A stretch of DNA of 64,000 nucleotides from Bog-756 sp963727955 (GTDB lineage: Bacteria > Actinomycetota > Acidimicrobiia > Acidimicrobiales > RAAP-2), in assembly GCA_963727955.1 (NCBI GenBank), contig CAVSII010000001.1:558001-622000 (forward strand), given 5' to 3'. The translations under genes were made by a program, and so were the position numbers. The notes below the pieces were generated by a model that did no database searches, was not told the origin of the DNA, and saw only the letters and a list, made by a program, of their open reading frames with translations. This document shows, one piece after another, positions 15,867-24,347 of this stretch (position 1 is its first letter; every line of letters starts with the position of its first letter).

Positions 15867-17465
15867 ATGACGTGGTGGCAGACCGGAGTCCTCTACCAGA
15901 TCTATCCGCGCTCGTTCGCCGACTCCAACGGCGACGGGACCGGCGACCTCGGCGGCATCATCGAGCATCTCGACTATCTGGCCTGGTTGGGAGTGGACGG
16001 CCTGTGGCTGAGTCCCATCACGGTCTCGCCCAATGCCGACTGGGGCTACGACGTGGCCGACTATCTGACGGTCGACCCCGATTTCGGAAGCGTCGATGAT
16101 CTGGACCGTCTGATCGCAGAGGCAAAGGCGCGGGGGATGGTGGTCCTGATGGACCTGGTTCCCAACCACACCAGCGAAGAACACCCCTGGTTCCTCGATG
16201 CCCGGTCTTCCCGGCAAGCGCGTTACCGGAACTGGTACGTGTGGGCGGACCCGAAACCGGACGGCTCGCCACCCAACAACTGGGTCTCCAGCTTCGGCGG
16301 CCCGGCGTGGCTGTTGGATGAGCGGACCGGGCAGTACTACTTGCACAATCATCTGCCGGCCCAGCCCGACCTCAACTGGTGGGACGAGGAGGTCCGGGAA
16401 GAGTTCGACCGCATCCTCACCTTCTGGCTCGATCGAGGAATCGCCGGCTTCCGCATCGATGTGTGCAACATGATCATCAAGGACGCCTTGCTTCGCGACA
16501 ACCCACCCGCCACCGAAGACGACACCTTTGACGAGCAGCTGTTCGGTCAGCGCTCTGTCTACAACGCCAACCGTCCTGAGGTTCACGACGTACTCCGTCG
16601 GTGGCGGCGGATCAGCGATGCCCATCCGGAGACCATCCTGGTGGGAGAGACACCGGTCGAAGGGGCCGAGGCTCTGGCGGCTTATTACGGAAACGGGCGG
16701 GACGAGTTACATCTGGCCTTCAATTTCCCGTTCATCAGCTCGCCGTTGGACGCCGGCGCCATGCGCTCGATCGTCGAGAAGGTGGAGCTGGCGTTGCCAC
16801 CCGGTGGGTGGCCGGCGTGGACCGGCTCGAACCACGACATGTCGAGGTTGGCCTCCCGGTGGGCAGACGGTCATCCCGAACGCGCCCGGGTCGCCGTGAT
16901 GATGCTCCTGTGCCTACGGGGTACGCCCGTTCTCTATCAGGGCGATGAGATCGGGCTCGAAGACGTGGTTGTCCCCCATGAGGAGATGCGCGACCCCCTC
17001 GGTGTCCTCTACTGGCCGGCCTACGCCGGACGCGACGCCATGCGGACGCCCATGCCCTGGCGGGATGTCGACGGTGGCGGGTTCACCGAGGCCGGGGTTC
17101 GTCCCTGGTTGCCGTTCGGCGACCTCGACGCCGCCAACGTCGAGGCCCAACGAGGCGACCCCGAGTCGATCCTCACCTTCACCCGTGATCTCATTGCCCT
17201 GCGCCGTCGTACGCCGGACCTTCAGACGGGCGACTACCGGTCCCTGGATGCCTCGGCGGCCACCTGGGCCTGGAGTCGCGGCCAGCACATCGTGGTGGTG
17301 GCCAACATGTCCGACAAGGAGGGAACGGTGGACGGCGTGAGCGGAAAGGTCCTCTTCGCCACCGATGGCCGCCGCCACGGCTCCTCGTTCAGCGGCACGG
17401 TGAAGCTGCGGGGGTGGGAAGGGGTGGTGGTGGAGCGTTCGGAGGCCGATCCCTCCGATCCCTGA
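15867..17465 (+). CDS. GH13 alpha-glucosidase
   Basis: Intracellular-type alpha-glucosidase of 532 residues (oligo-1,6-glucosidase/sucrose isomerase/trehalulose hydrolase group). The chain begins with the family hallmark WWQTGVLYQIYPRSFADSNGDG. Conserved regions: DLVPNHTS, GFRIDVCN with nucleophile D198, VGET with acid E261 and SNHD with stabiliser D324. No signal peptide. Start is ATG 15867; the frame is open 40 codons upstream into the previous gene but lacks sense. It follows the solute-binding protein by 38 bp in the same direction and precedes a ThuA-like gene on the other strand, so use of imported di- or oligosaccharides is likely. Stop codon lies in a short repeat. Confidence 0.95.
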   Translation: MTWWQTGVLYQIYPRSFADSNGDGTGDLGGIIEHLDYLAWLGVDGLWLSPITVSPNADWGYDVADYLTVDPDFGSVDDLDRLIAEAKARGMVVLMDLVPNHTSEEHPWFLDARSSRQARYRNWYVWADPKPDGSPPNNWVSSFGGPAWLLDERTGQYYLHNHLPAQPDLNWWDEEVREEFDRILTFWLDRGIAGFRIDVCNMIIKDALLRDNPPATEDDTFDEQLFGQRSVYNANRPEVHDVLRRWRRISDAHPETILVGETPVEGAEALAAYYGNGRDELHLAFNFPFISSPLDAGAMRSIVEKVELALPPGGWPAWTGSNHDMSRLASRWADGHPERARVAVMMLLCLRGTPVLYQGDEIGLEDVVVPHEEMRDPLGVLYWPAYAGRDAMRTPMPWRDVDGGGFTEAGVRPWLPFGDLDAANVEAQRGDPESILTFTRDLIALRRRTPDLQTGDYRSLDASAATWAWSRGQHIVVVANMSDKEGTVDGVSGKVLFATDGRRHGSSFSGTVKLRGWEGVVVERSEADPSDP

Positions 17466-17488
17466 TCACGGACGATCTCTGATCAGCC
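17446..17488. repeat. Short tandem repeats over the GH13 stop codon
   Basis: CCGATCCCT is present twice in tandem (17446-17463), encoding the final Asp-Pro pairs. GATCCCTGATCA, which includes the TGA stop, recurs 17 bp later as GATCTCTGATCA. Confidence 0.6.
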
Positions 17489-17490
17489 CA

Positions 17491-17519
17491 GGTGACCGGC
17501 TTCAATCGGGGCGGTCACC
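17491..17519. terminator. Bidirectional hairpin between convergent GH13 and ThuA-like genes
   Basis: GGTGACCG (17491-17498), 13-nt loop, CGGTCACC (17512-17519): eight perfect pairs filling the gap and covering the ThuA-like stop codon. Position between convergent genes suits a shared terminator. Confidence 0.5.
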
Positions 17520-18231
17520 ACCCGGCGTCGCCGGCCAGCCAGGTCAATCCGCCGGCCAGGTGCCGGAGGTAGTCGACGTTCTCCCACGCATGGGGGAAAT
17601 GGCCGAGGGACGAGGAGAAGACCCGTCCGGCTCCCTCGGTGAAGCACCACGAGAGGGGAACCCCGAAGTCGGGGAGGGTGATGGTGCTCGGCACGCCGTC
17701 ACCGCCGTCACCGGTCAATTCCGCCGGCCGGGCGGCCAACAGGATCTGGGCATCGGGCCGAAGCTCACGGAAGAGGTAGACCTCGTCGTGCCACGCCCAC
17801 GACGGCCCCAGGTGGCCGACGGCGGGATGACCCGGCTCCAGCACGTCCAGGGTCATGTCACGGGTCCACGGGTGACCGTCGAAGCGGGCGCCCACCAGCA
17901 GGCGGTAATCGTCCCATCCGTAGCAGGAGTCGGTGGCGGAATGCACAGCCAGCACCGACGTGTGCCCGGCCCGCACACCGTCGAGCAAGGCAGCCCTCTG
18001 GTCTGTGGACCACGGGGTCTCCCCGATGGTGAACAGGGCCACCACCCGGGCTTGTGCCACCTGATCGGGACCGACCTGGCGCACGTCGCCCACCCGCTCG
18101 CACACCAGACCGGCCGCCTCGGCCAGTTCCGCCATGGCCGTGGCCGACTGATCGAGTACGCCGTGCACACCGGCGGGCCCGTCGACGTATGGGGCGACCT
18201 GGGTGACGTACAGCAGCCGGGGCTCGGGCAT
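17515..18231 (-). CDS. ThuA-like domain protein
   Basis: Protein of 238 residues with the glutamine-amidotransferase-like ThuA fold: LLYVTQVAPYVDG at the N-terminus, LAVHSATDSCYGWDDYRLLVGARFDGHPW in the middle and GAGRVFSSSLGHFPHAWEN near the end (family block GRVFYTSLGH). ThuA proteins are linked to trehalose and related disaccharide use, and work on homologues points to 3-keto-sugar metabolism. Start is ATG 18231, with AGGA upstream; the frame is open to 18492 but crosses the repeats and promoter of the next gene. It sits between a GH13 alpha-glucosidase and a secreted propeller lipoprotein, which supports a sugar role. Confidence 0.85.
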   Translation of the reverse strand: MPEPRLLYVTQVAPYVDGPAGVHGVLDQSATAMAELAEAAGLVCERVGDVRQVGPDQVAQARVVALFTIGETPWSTDQRAALLDGVRAGHTSVLAVHSATDSCYGWDDYRLLVGARFDGHPWTRDMTLDVLEPGHPAVGHLGPSWAWHDEVYLFRELRPDAQILLAARPAELTGDGGDGVPSTITLPDFGVPLSWCFTEGAGRVFSSSLGHFPHAWENVDYLRHLAGGLTWLAGDAGW

Positions 18232-18317
18232 CCGACGGATCCTATCGTCGTGCCCGCAGAGCCCTTCGGCGAGAGCTTTCCCCATCGAGCCCACCCGAGC
18301 GCCGCCCCTCCCACTAC

Positions 18318-18356
18318 CGTGTCCGTGGTGAGCTCGTGGCGCGTGTCCGTGGTGAG
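18318..18356. repeat. Direct repeat in the ThuA/lipoprotein divergent gap
   Basis: CGTGTCCGTGGTGAG at 18318-18332 and again, exact, at 18342-18356 (24-bp period). It lies 42 bp before the GTG start of the lipoprotein gene. Confidence 0.8.
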
Positions 18357-18397
18357 GTCCGGGTGAGGAGCGGACCGAGGAGGGGACCGACAGCGAC

Positions 18398-19558
18398 GTG
18401 AACATCGGTCGAGCGACGACCCGGACGCTGCTCGGGCTGGTCACCATCCTCGTCGGCGCCTGCGGCCTCAGCGCCTGCGCGGCCGGCAGCACGGGGGCCG
18501 GAGCCGGGACCGGACGAAGCGGGTCCGTTCCGCTACTCAGCCCAGCCGAACTGGCCGACGGAGCGGCGCACGCCTGCGTCGTGTCAGGAAGCGTCCAGCC
18601 TCAGGTGGCCTGGTCCCAGCTGCGCAACCCGATCCTCTCGTCGGCTGTCGCCGGGGTCAAGGACGAGGCACTGGTGTGGAGCGGTAACCAGTGGCACATG
18701 CTGTTCAGCTACGTCACCGACCACCCGTCTTCGCCGGGCGGCGTGATGTGGGACATTGCCACCGCCACCAGCCCCGATCTCCGGCACTGGAGCAGCATCC
18801 GTCCCTGGCCGGCCCAGCCCGGGGTGCTCGGGGTGGCCTCACCTGACCTGGTCCGCGACCCGGCCGGTGGATTCTTGGTCACCTACCAGTCGGATCCGGG
18901 GTCCGGTCAGCCGCCGGGCACCCAGTCGCGGCTCTTCTACCGCACGTCTCCGAATCTGGTGACCTTTTCGCCGGCCCATCCACTGGCCGCGTCGTTGGCT
19001 CCTTCCGCCAGTGACCGGATGATCGACGGAGCCTTCGTGTTCACCGGGCATCAGCTTCTGCTCGGATTCAAGTACTCGTCGCCCGTCCAGCCGGACATCT
19101 TCGAGATGGCCCGATCGACAACAGGTCAGCCACAAGGCCCCTGGCAACTGGTGGGGAAACCCGACATCCAGGTGGTGGGAGGCACCATCGAGAACTACGA
19201 GTTCGTGATGGCTCTCGGCCACTGGCACCTGGTGGCCACCTCCAACAACCTCGACCAGCCCTGGCTGTTCACACTGGCCGGCAATCCGGCCACGGCCACC
19301 GGGTGGCTGCAGTGGACCGGCGGCTACCAGCTCGACGTTCCCTCCGAGGCATTCAACAGCGGGCCGGGACTGTCGAGCATCGGCTACGAGCACGCCAATT
19401 CAGCTTTCCTCTGCGACGCGGCCACCGCGTCCGGTCACTTCGTCTATCTCCTCTATGCCGGCAGCAACGAGCTCACCCAGTTCGGAGGATGGGGTCATGC
19501 TGCCATCGGTGTGGCCCGCAGCACCGACCTGGTCCACTGGCAGGTACCGCCGGGGTGA
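18398..19558 (+). CDS. Secreted lipoprotein with glycosidase-like beta-propeller
   Basis: Protein of 386 residues. A basic start and hydrophobic helix end in the lipobox LSAC, with the lipidated cysteine at residue 27. The rest looks like a five-bladed beta-propeller of the GH43/GH32/DUF4185 kind: repeated blocks such as ALVWSGNQWHMLFSYVTD, SPDLRHWSSI and SPDLVRDPAGGFLVTYQSD, and a final IGVARSTDLVHWQVP. Such proteins bind or cleave plant-type polysaccharides (arabinan, xylan, levan) at the cell surface. I cannot identify the catalytic acids with confidence. Start is GTG 18398 with AGGAGG 13 nt upstream. The stop lies in the first unit of a 22-bp tandem repeat. It precedes the GH4 operon, consistent with glycan use. 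Confidence 0.75.
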   Translation: MNIGRATTRTLLGLVTILVGACGLSACAAGSTGAGAGTGRSGSVPLLSPAELADGAAHACVVSGSVQPQVAWSQLRNPILSSAVAGVKDEALVWSGNQWHMLFSYVTDHPSSPGGVMWDIATATSPDLRHWSSIRPWPAQPGVLGVASPDLVRDPAGGFLVTYQSDPGSGQPPGTQSRLFYRTSPNLVTFSPAHPLAASLAPSASDRMIDGAFVFTGHQLLLGFKYSSPVQPDIFEMARSTTGQPQGPWQLVGKPDIQVVGGTIENYEFVMALGHWHLVATSNNLDQPWLFTLAGNPATATGWLQWTGGYQLDVPSEAFNSGPGLSSIGYEHANSAFLCDAATASGHFVYLLYAGSNELTQFGGWGHAAIGVARSTDLVHWQVPPG

Positions 19559-19608
19559 CCGGCGGGTAGCGCCGGGGTGACCGGCGGGTACCACTGGGGT
19601 GAACCGGC
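19543..19608. repeat. Three-copy 22-bp tandem repeat over the lipoprotein stop codon
   Basis: Units at 19543-19564, 19565-19586 and 19587-19608. The first holds the TGA stop; units one and two differ at one position, the third at several. Every unit keeps GGGGTGA. Confidence 0.9.
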
Positions 19609-19714
19609 CTCTGGTGGTCGGATGGCTCCTCTTCCCGGTCAGCAGCTGGATGGGGCAGCTGGATAGAGTGACGGCCATGTCACCACGACCCCGCCCTACC
19701 CGGAGCTGACCACC

Positions 19715-21064
19715 ATGCAGATCACCATCATCGGCGGGGGCAGTTACCAGTGGAGCCCGGAGCTGCTGGCCGATCTCCTGGGTACGGCTTCGTTGCACGG
19801 CTGCCACATCGTCTTGGAGGACGTCGACCCACGGCCGCTGGAGAAGATGGTTCCTCTGGCCCAGAAGGTGAACGACGCGCTGGAGGCGGGAGCCACCATC
19901 ACCTCGACCACCGACCAGAAGGCGGCCCTGGAGGGCGCCGACTTCGTGATCGTGACCATCTCGACCGGTGGTTTCGAGTCGATGGCGGCGGACTTGGAGA
20001 TACCGGCCCGCTACGGCATCCGCCAGTCGGTGGGGGACACCGTGGGCCCCGGCGGCATCAACCGCTCACTGCGCAACATCCCCGTACTGGTGGGTGTGGC
20101 CGAAGACATGGCGACAGTCTGTCCGGACGCCTGGTTGCTCAACATCACCAATCCGATGACCTGCCTGACCCGATCGATCTGCCGCCAGACCTCGATCAAG
20201 GCGGTCGGCCTCTGTCACGAAGTGGGCAACTGGTCGATGGATCTGGCCATCGCCCTGGGCAAGCCGGCCGAGGCGGTCCGTCCCACCGTTGCCGGGGTCA
20301 ACCACCTCCCGGTGGTCACCGCCCTCGACGTGGAGGGCGAAGACGGCTTCGCCATCTTGCGCGACATGGTGGACGAGGCCGGAGGTCTGGCCGCCCTCGC
20401 CCCCGGCCCTGACCGACCCGAGGCCGACACCTTCTCGCGGCTCGACTTCGTGCAGCGCCACGCCCTCAAACTCACCATGCTCGACATGTGGGGGGCGTTG
20501 CCGGCTGCCGGCGACCGCCACATCGCCGAGTTCGTCCCCTGGGTTCTCACCGAGGAGTCGCACTGGGGTTCCCGCTTCAACATCGAGCTGACCTCCATCG
20601 CCACCCGCCAGGCCCATCAGGACGGGTACATCGCTGACGTCGACGCATGGCTGGACGGAAGCAAGACATTGCAGACATGGGCCTCCGGCGAGCTGCCCGC
20701 CCTGGTCATCGATTCGCTTTTGACCGGTGAGGCGCGCCAGCTCCCGGTCAACATTCCCAACGCCGGCCAGGTGCCCGATGCGCCGAGTGGGGCGGTGGTG
20801 GAGTCGATCTGCGTGATCGACGCCGACGGCATACGCGGCCGGGACGTGGCCCCCCTGCCCAGCCCCTATGCCGAACTGGTGCGTCGTCACGTGGCTGTGC
20901 AAGAGATGACGGTGTCCGCCGCCCTCGACGGGGACCGTGCGCTGGCAGAGTCCGCTTTCTTCCTCGACCCTCTGGCCGGGCGCGGCGATCTTCAAGAGAC
21001 CGAAGACATGGTCGGTGAGCTCCTGTCGGCCACCGCCACCTGGCTCCCGCAGTTCGCTCACTGA
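19715..21064 (+). CDS. GH4 family glycosidase (NAD- and metal-dependent)
   Basis: Glycosidase of 449 residues in family GH4, which works by an NAD-dependent oxidation-elimination mechanism with a divalent metal. The NAD motif IIGGGSYQWSPEL is at the N-terminus; NITNPMTCLTR, the metal cysteine and neighbours in GLCHEVGNW and the metal histidine in GVNHL are all present. The GLCHE motif suggests the alpha-galactosidase/alpha-glucosidase/alpha-glucuronidase side of the family. Members may need phosphorylated or free glycosides. First gene of a plus-strand set (GH4, beta-hydroxyacid dehydrogenase, aldolase, FGGY kinase, LarA-like), with GGAG 9 nt before the ATG. Confidence 0.93.
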   Translation: MQITIIGGGSYQWSPELLADLLGTASLHGCHIVLEDVDPRPLEKMVPLAQKVNDALEAGATITSTTDQKAALEGADFVIVTISTGGFESMAADLEIPARYGIRQSVGDTVGPGGINRSLRNIPVLVGVAEDMATVCPDAWLLNITNPMTCLTRSICRQTSIKAVGLCHEVGNWSMDLAIALGKPAEAVRPTVAGVNHLPVVTALDVEGEDGFAILRDMVDEAGGLAALAPGPDRPEADTFSRLDFVQRHALKLTMLDMWGALPAAGDRHIAEFVPWVLTEESHWGSRFNIELTSIATRQAHQDGYIADVDAWLDGSKTLQTWASGELPALVIDSLLTGEARQLPVNIPNAGQVPDAPSGAVVESICVIDADGIRGRDVAPLPSPYAELVRRHVAVQEMTVSAALDGDRALAESAFFLDPLAGRGDLQETEDMVGELLSATATWLPQFAH

Positions 21065-21124
21065 GGCCGGCGCCCGATCGAGGTCGAACCCGGCGCACCC
21101 CACATCTGAACCAGGGAGGATCCC

Positions 21125-22012
21125 ATGCAGGTCGGATTCATCGGACTCGGAGCCATGGGTCTCCCCATGGCCGGTCATCTCCTGGAGGCCGGTCACCAGG
21201 TGACGGTCTCCTCCCGGAGCCCGGGGCCGGTGGCCGAGGCGGTGGCACGGGGCGCGGTCGACGGGGGTGATCCTCCGGGCGTGGCCGATGCCAGTCAGGT
21301 GGTCATCCTCTGTGTGCCGAGCTCTCCCCAGGTGGCATCGGTGGTCGATGCCATGCTGCCGGTGCTCGGCTCGGGAAAGGTGGTGGTCGACTGCTCCACC
21401 ATCGACCCGGACGTGGCCCGGGCCCAGCACCAGCGGGTCACGGCCACCGGTGCCGGGTTTCTCGACGCTCCGCTGTCGGGGGGAACGGCCGGGGCCCACA
21501 AGGGCACGCTGACCTTGATGGTCGGAGGCGACGAGGCCACGCTGAACACGGCCCGCCCCGCCCTCGATCCCTTCGCCGGTCTCATCGTGCCCGTCGGGGG
21601 GCCGGGGATGGGCCAGGTGGTCAAGCTCTGCAACAACATCATCTACGCCGCCCAGATGGTGGCCACGGCCGAAGCCACCGCCCTGGCCGTCAGGTCGGGT
21701 GTCGACCTCCACAAGCTGCTCGAGGTGCTGGAGCACTCGACCGGTGACTGTGTGGCCGTGCGCACCCGCCTTCCGGTGGCCGGCGTGGTGCCCGACAGCC
21801 CGGCGTCCCACGACTGGCAACCGGGATTCATGACCGATCTGATGGCCAAGGACCTCGACCTGGCCCTCGGCTACGGCGCCAGCGCCGGCGTACCGCTCTC
21901 CAGCGCGGCGTTGGCCCGCCAGGCCCTCACCGCGGCCACCGCCGCCGGTTACGGACGCCAGGACTTTTCGGCGGTGGCCAAGGTCATCTTCGCTCTTGCC
22001 GGCCTGCCGTGA
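21125..22012 (+). CDS. Beta-hydroxyacid dehydrogenase (3-HIBDH/tartronate semialdehyde reductase family)
   Basis: NAD(P)-dependent dehydrogenase of 295 residues. The signature VGFIGLGAMGLPMAGHLL opens the chain; the substrate-binding DAPLSGGTAGAHKGTL and the catalytic lysine in VVKLCNNI follow. Family members reduce tartronate or malonate semialdehydes, or oxidise 3-hydroxyisobutyrate and L-serine-like acids. In a sugar-acid operon the likely roles are 2-hydroxy-3-oxopropionate reduction or oxidation of a C2/C3-hydroxy acid (inference from context). AGGGAGGAT precedes ATG 21125. The stop overlaps the GTG of the aldolase gene (GTGA, 22009-22012). Confidence 0.92.
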   Translation: MQVGFIGLGAMGLPMAGHLLEAGHQVTVSSRSPGPVAEAVARGAVDGGDPPGVADASQVVILCVPSSPQVASVVDAMLPVLGSGKVVVDCSTIDPDVARAQHQRVTATGAGFLDAPLSGGTAGAHKGTLTLMVGGDEATLNTARPALDPFAGLIVPVGGPGMGQVVKLCNNIIYAAQMVATAEATALAVRSGVDLHKLLEVLEHSTGDCVAVRTRLPVAGVVPDSPASHDWQPGFMTDLMAKDLDLALGYGASAGVPLSSAALARQALTAATAAGYGRQDFSAVAKVIFALAGLP

Positions 22013-22038
22013 GCGGTGCCGCGCGCCGTGCCGTGAGC
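22006..22038. repeat. 24-bp-period duplication of a stop/start junction
   Basis: GCCGTGAGC at 22006-22014 (dehydrogenase stop plus aldolase start) recurs at 22030-22038. The period is 8 codons, so GTG 22033 is a second in-frame start for the aldolase. Confidence 0.7.
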
Positions 22039-22836
22039 CCTTCCAAAAGCGGGAAAGGCGGCGGGCAGGACCCAGCTGGCGGCGCCCTCGACCCCCCGGC
22101 CCTGATACTGGCGGCCGACCATCGGGGGCGTGGTGTCATGACCATCGAGGACTACCACCTCTACCTCGGGGCCCTGCGGGCCGCCCTTCCGCACTGCGAC
22201 GGCATTCTGGCCACGGTCAAGCCTCTGGCCGACCTGGCTGCCGCCGGCGACATCGGGCCCCATCAGCGCACCTATCTCTCGCTCAACCGGACCGGGTTGG
22301 CCGGCTCGGCCTTCGAGCTCGACGACCGTCTGGTGGCCACGGTGGGACGGGCCGCCTCCGACGGGTGGTCCGGCGTCAAGCTCATGACCCGGATCGATTA
22401 CGCCGATCCGGCCGGCGCCGCCGCCCTGTCTCTGCTGGGCCAGGTCATCGAAGAGGCCGCCGTCGCCGGTCTGGAGGCGCTGATCGAGCCTGTGGTGTGG
22501 CGGGACGGCCGGATGTCGTGCGCCACCGACGACATCGTGCTGGCTGCGGTCATCGCCCACGACCTGGGTGCCCCCCTCCTCAAGGTGCCGGTTCCCGACG
22601 TCCCGGCCGGGGAGGCCCGGATCGCCGCCGTGGCCCGGGTGGTGGCGTCGGTCGGGGTTCCGGTTCTCTTCCTCGGGGGCCCCCACCGCCAGGAGTCGGG
22701 GGACCGGCTCCTGGACGAGGTGGGGGACGTCATGAACGGCGGCGCCGCCGGACTGGCCATCGGACGGACGGTGTACCAGGACCCGGACCCATCGAGCGTG
22801 GCCAAGAGGTTGGCCGAGGTCGTGCACGGCCGGTGA
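22009..22836 (+). CDS. Class I aldolase-like TIM-barrel protein (DeoC/FbaB/LacD clan)
   Basis: Protein of 275 residues, or 267 if GTG 22033 is used. The core starts with ALILAADHRGRGV, a motif of the Cgl0159/DeoC-LacD-FbaB aldolase clan; GVKLMTRIDY carries the likely beta-strand lysine, with GLEALIEPVVWRDG and PLLKVPVPD forming later strands. The Schiff-base lysine is best placed in GVKLMTR or LLKVPVP. This enzyme would cleave a phosphorylated ketose or sugar acid. It overlaps the dehydrogenase by 4 nt and the kinase by 4 nt, a layout in which kinase product feeds aldolase. The exact substrate is not readable. Confidence 0.78.
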   Translation: MSGAARRAVSPSKSGKGGGQDPAGGALDPPALILAADHRGRGVMTIEDYHLYLGALRAALPHCDGILATVKPLADLAAAGDIGPHQRTYLSLNRTGLAGSAFELDDRLVATVGRAASDGWSGVKLMTRIDYADPAGAAALSLLGQVIEEAAVAGLEALIEPVVWRDGRMSCATDDIVLAAVIAHDLGAPLLKVPVPDVPAGEARIAAVARVVASVGVPVLFLGGPHRQESGDRLLDEVGDVMNGGAAGLAIGRTVYQDPDPSSVAKRLAEVVHGR

Positions 22837-24347
22837 TCCTGACCGTCGACATGGGCACCACCGCCACCAAGGTGGCGCTGTGGGACGTCGACGGCCTGGT
22901 CGCCCTGTCCTCCACCCCGCTGACCACCCGTCATCCGGCACCGGGCTGGGCCGAACAGGACCCGGGCACATGGTGGTCCTCGGTGGTGGGCGCATGTGCC
23001 GATGTCAGGGCGGCGGCCGCTGATCGATGGGCATCGGTGGAGGTCGTCGGTTGCACCGGCGCCCGACAGACCTTTGCCTGCGTGGCCGGCGGTGGCGAAC
23101 CCCTGGGCCCGGCCATCGTGTGGTCGGACGGACGAGCCGGCGTCGAGGCCACCGCCCTGCGCCGAGGGGCCGACGGGGACGGGCCGCCGCCCTCGGGGAT
23201 CGTGGTGGACGGGGGATCGGTGGCGGCCAAGCTGGCCTGGCTGGCCGCCCATGACAGCGAGAGGTGGCAGGCCAGCCGTTGGATCCTCACCCCCCGTGAC
23301 CTCGTCGTGTGGCGACTGACCGGCCAGGTGGTGACCGACCTGACCATGGCCTCCCGCTCGGGGCTCTATGACCTCGACGGTCGCTTGGTCACCGCCTTGG
23401 CCGGTGCGGCCGCCCATCTGCTGCCCCCGGTGGTGGACCCCGGTCAGATGGTCGGCGGGCTGTCGGACGATGCGGCGGCGGCCCTGGGACTGGCGGTGGG
23501 GACGCCGGTGGTCATCGGTCCGGCCGACCGTCCCGCCGAAGTGGTGGGGGCCGGTGCCGGCCCGTCGTGGCCCATGGTCAGTTGGGGGACCACCGCCAAC
23601 GTGTCGGTGCCGGTGGCCGGCCTCCCCGATGCCCGGCCGGAGGGAATCGTTCTGTCACGAGGGGCCGCGGGCGGCTGGCTCCAGGAAGGCGGGCTGTCGG
23701 CCGCCGGCTCGCTGCTGGCCTGGCTCGGGAGCCTGACCGGACGGCCGCCGGAGGAACTCGGCGACCTGGCCGGCTCCTGCCCGCCGGGCGCCGCCGGGGT
23801 GACGGCCACGCCGTGGCTGGACGGAGCTCGTGCCCCGTGGTGGCAGCCCACGGCCCGGGTGGCGCTGGTCGGACTCGACTCGACCCACGGTCCCGCCCAC
23901 CTGGCCCGCGCCGCCGTCGAGGCGGTGGCCTGGGAGGTAAGGCGGTGTCTGGACGCCATTGGTTCGGCCGACCCTTCCGCCCCCGCCGCTGTCGGTCTGG
24001 CTCTCGGCGGTGGCGGGGGGATCCTCCCGGTGTGGCGCCAGGTGCTGACCGGGATCACCGGTCTGCCGGCGCGGCGACGCCGCTCGGGCCAGGCCGCCTC
24101 GGCCGGGGTGGCCCTGGTGGCCGGACGGGCCGTCGGCCTTCCCATCGCCCTGGACGATCTCGATCCGGTCATCGACCGGGACGAGCCGGATCCGGTGGCG
24201 GTCGACCGCTACGCCGGTCTGCGCTCACGGTCGGACACTGTGGCCCGACTGGTCATGGACCTGACCGGTCGTGCCGAGGACAGGGACCGTCCCGACGGCC
24301 GGACCGCTTACCACGACGGTCGGTTGCGGAGGCCGGGGTGCGGGTGA
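22833..24347 (+). CDS. FGGY-family carbohydrate kinase
   Basis: Sugar kinase of 504 residues. The phosphate loop LTVDMGTTATKVALWD begins at residue 3; GCTGARQTFACV and AIVWSDGRAGVEA follow, and GLALGGGGGILPVWRQVLTGITGLPA is the C-terminal adenosine motif. It resembles xylulokinase/gluconokinase-type FGGY members and is distinct from the kinase at 7608. Start is GTG 22833, overlapping the aldolase stop (GTGA). It probably phosphorylates the free sugar or sugar acid used by the preceding aldolase. Very high GC and Gly/Ala/Val-rich, as the neighbours. Confidence 0.9.
   Translation: MILTVDMGTTATKVALWDVDGLVALSSTPLTTRHPAPGWAEQDPGTWWSSVVGACADVRAAAADRWASVEVVGCTGARQTFACVAGGGEPLGPAIVWSDGRAGVEATALRRGADGDGPPPSGIVVDGGSVAAKLAWLAAHDSERWQASRWILTPRDLVVWRLTGQVVTDLTMASRSGLYDLDGRLVTALAGAAAHLLPPVVDPGQMVGGLSDDAAAALGLAVGTPVVIGPADRPAEVVGAGAGPSWPMVSWGTTANVSVPVAGLPDARPEGIVLSRGAAGGWLQEGGLSAAGSLLAWLGSLTGRPPEELGDLAGSCPPGAAGVTATPWLDGARAPWWQPTARVALVGLDSTHGPAHLARAAVEAVAWEVRRCLDAIGSADPSAPAAVGLALGGGGGILPVWRQVLTGITGLPARRRRSGQAASAGVALVAGRAVGLPIALDDLDPVIDRDEPDPVAVDRYAGLRSRSDTVARLVMDLTGRAEDRDRPDGRTAYHDGRLRRPGCG

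Noticed and set aside
20066..21820. Long minus-strand open frame (584 codons) under the GH4 and dehydrogenase genes
   Set aside because: Both plus-strand genes have full family motifs; the antisense product is His/Gly/Arg-rich and has no domain. It results from GC-rich third positions.
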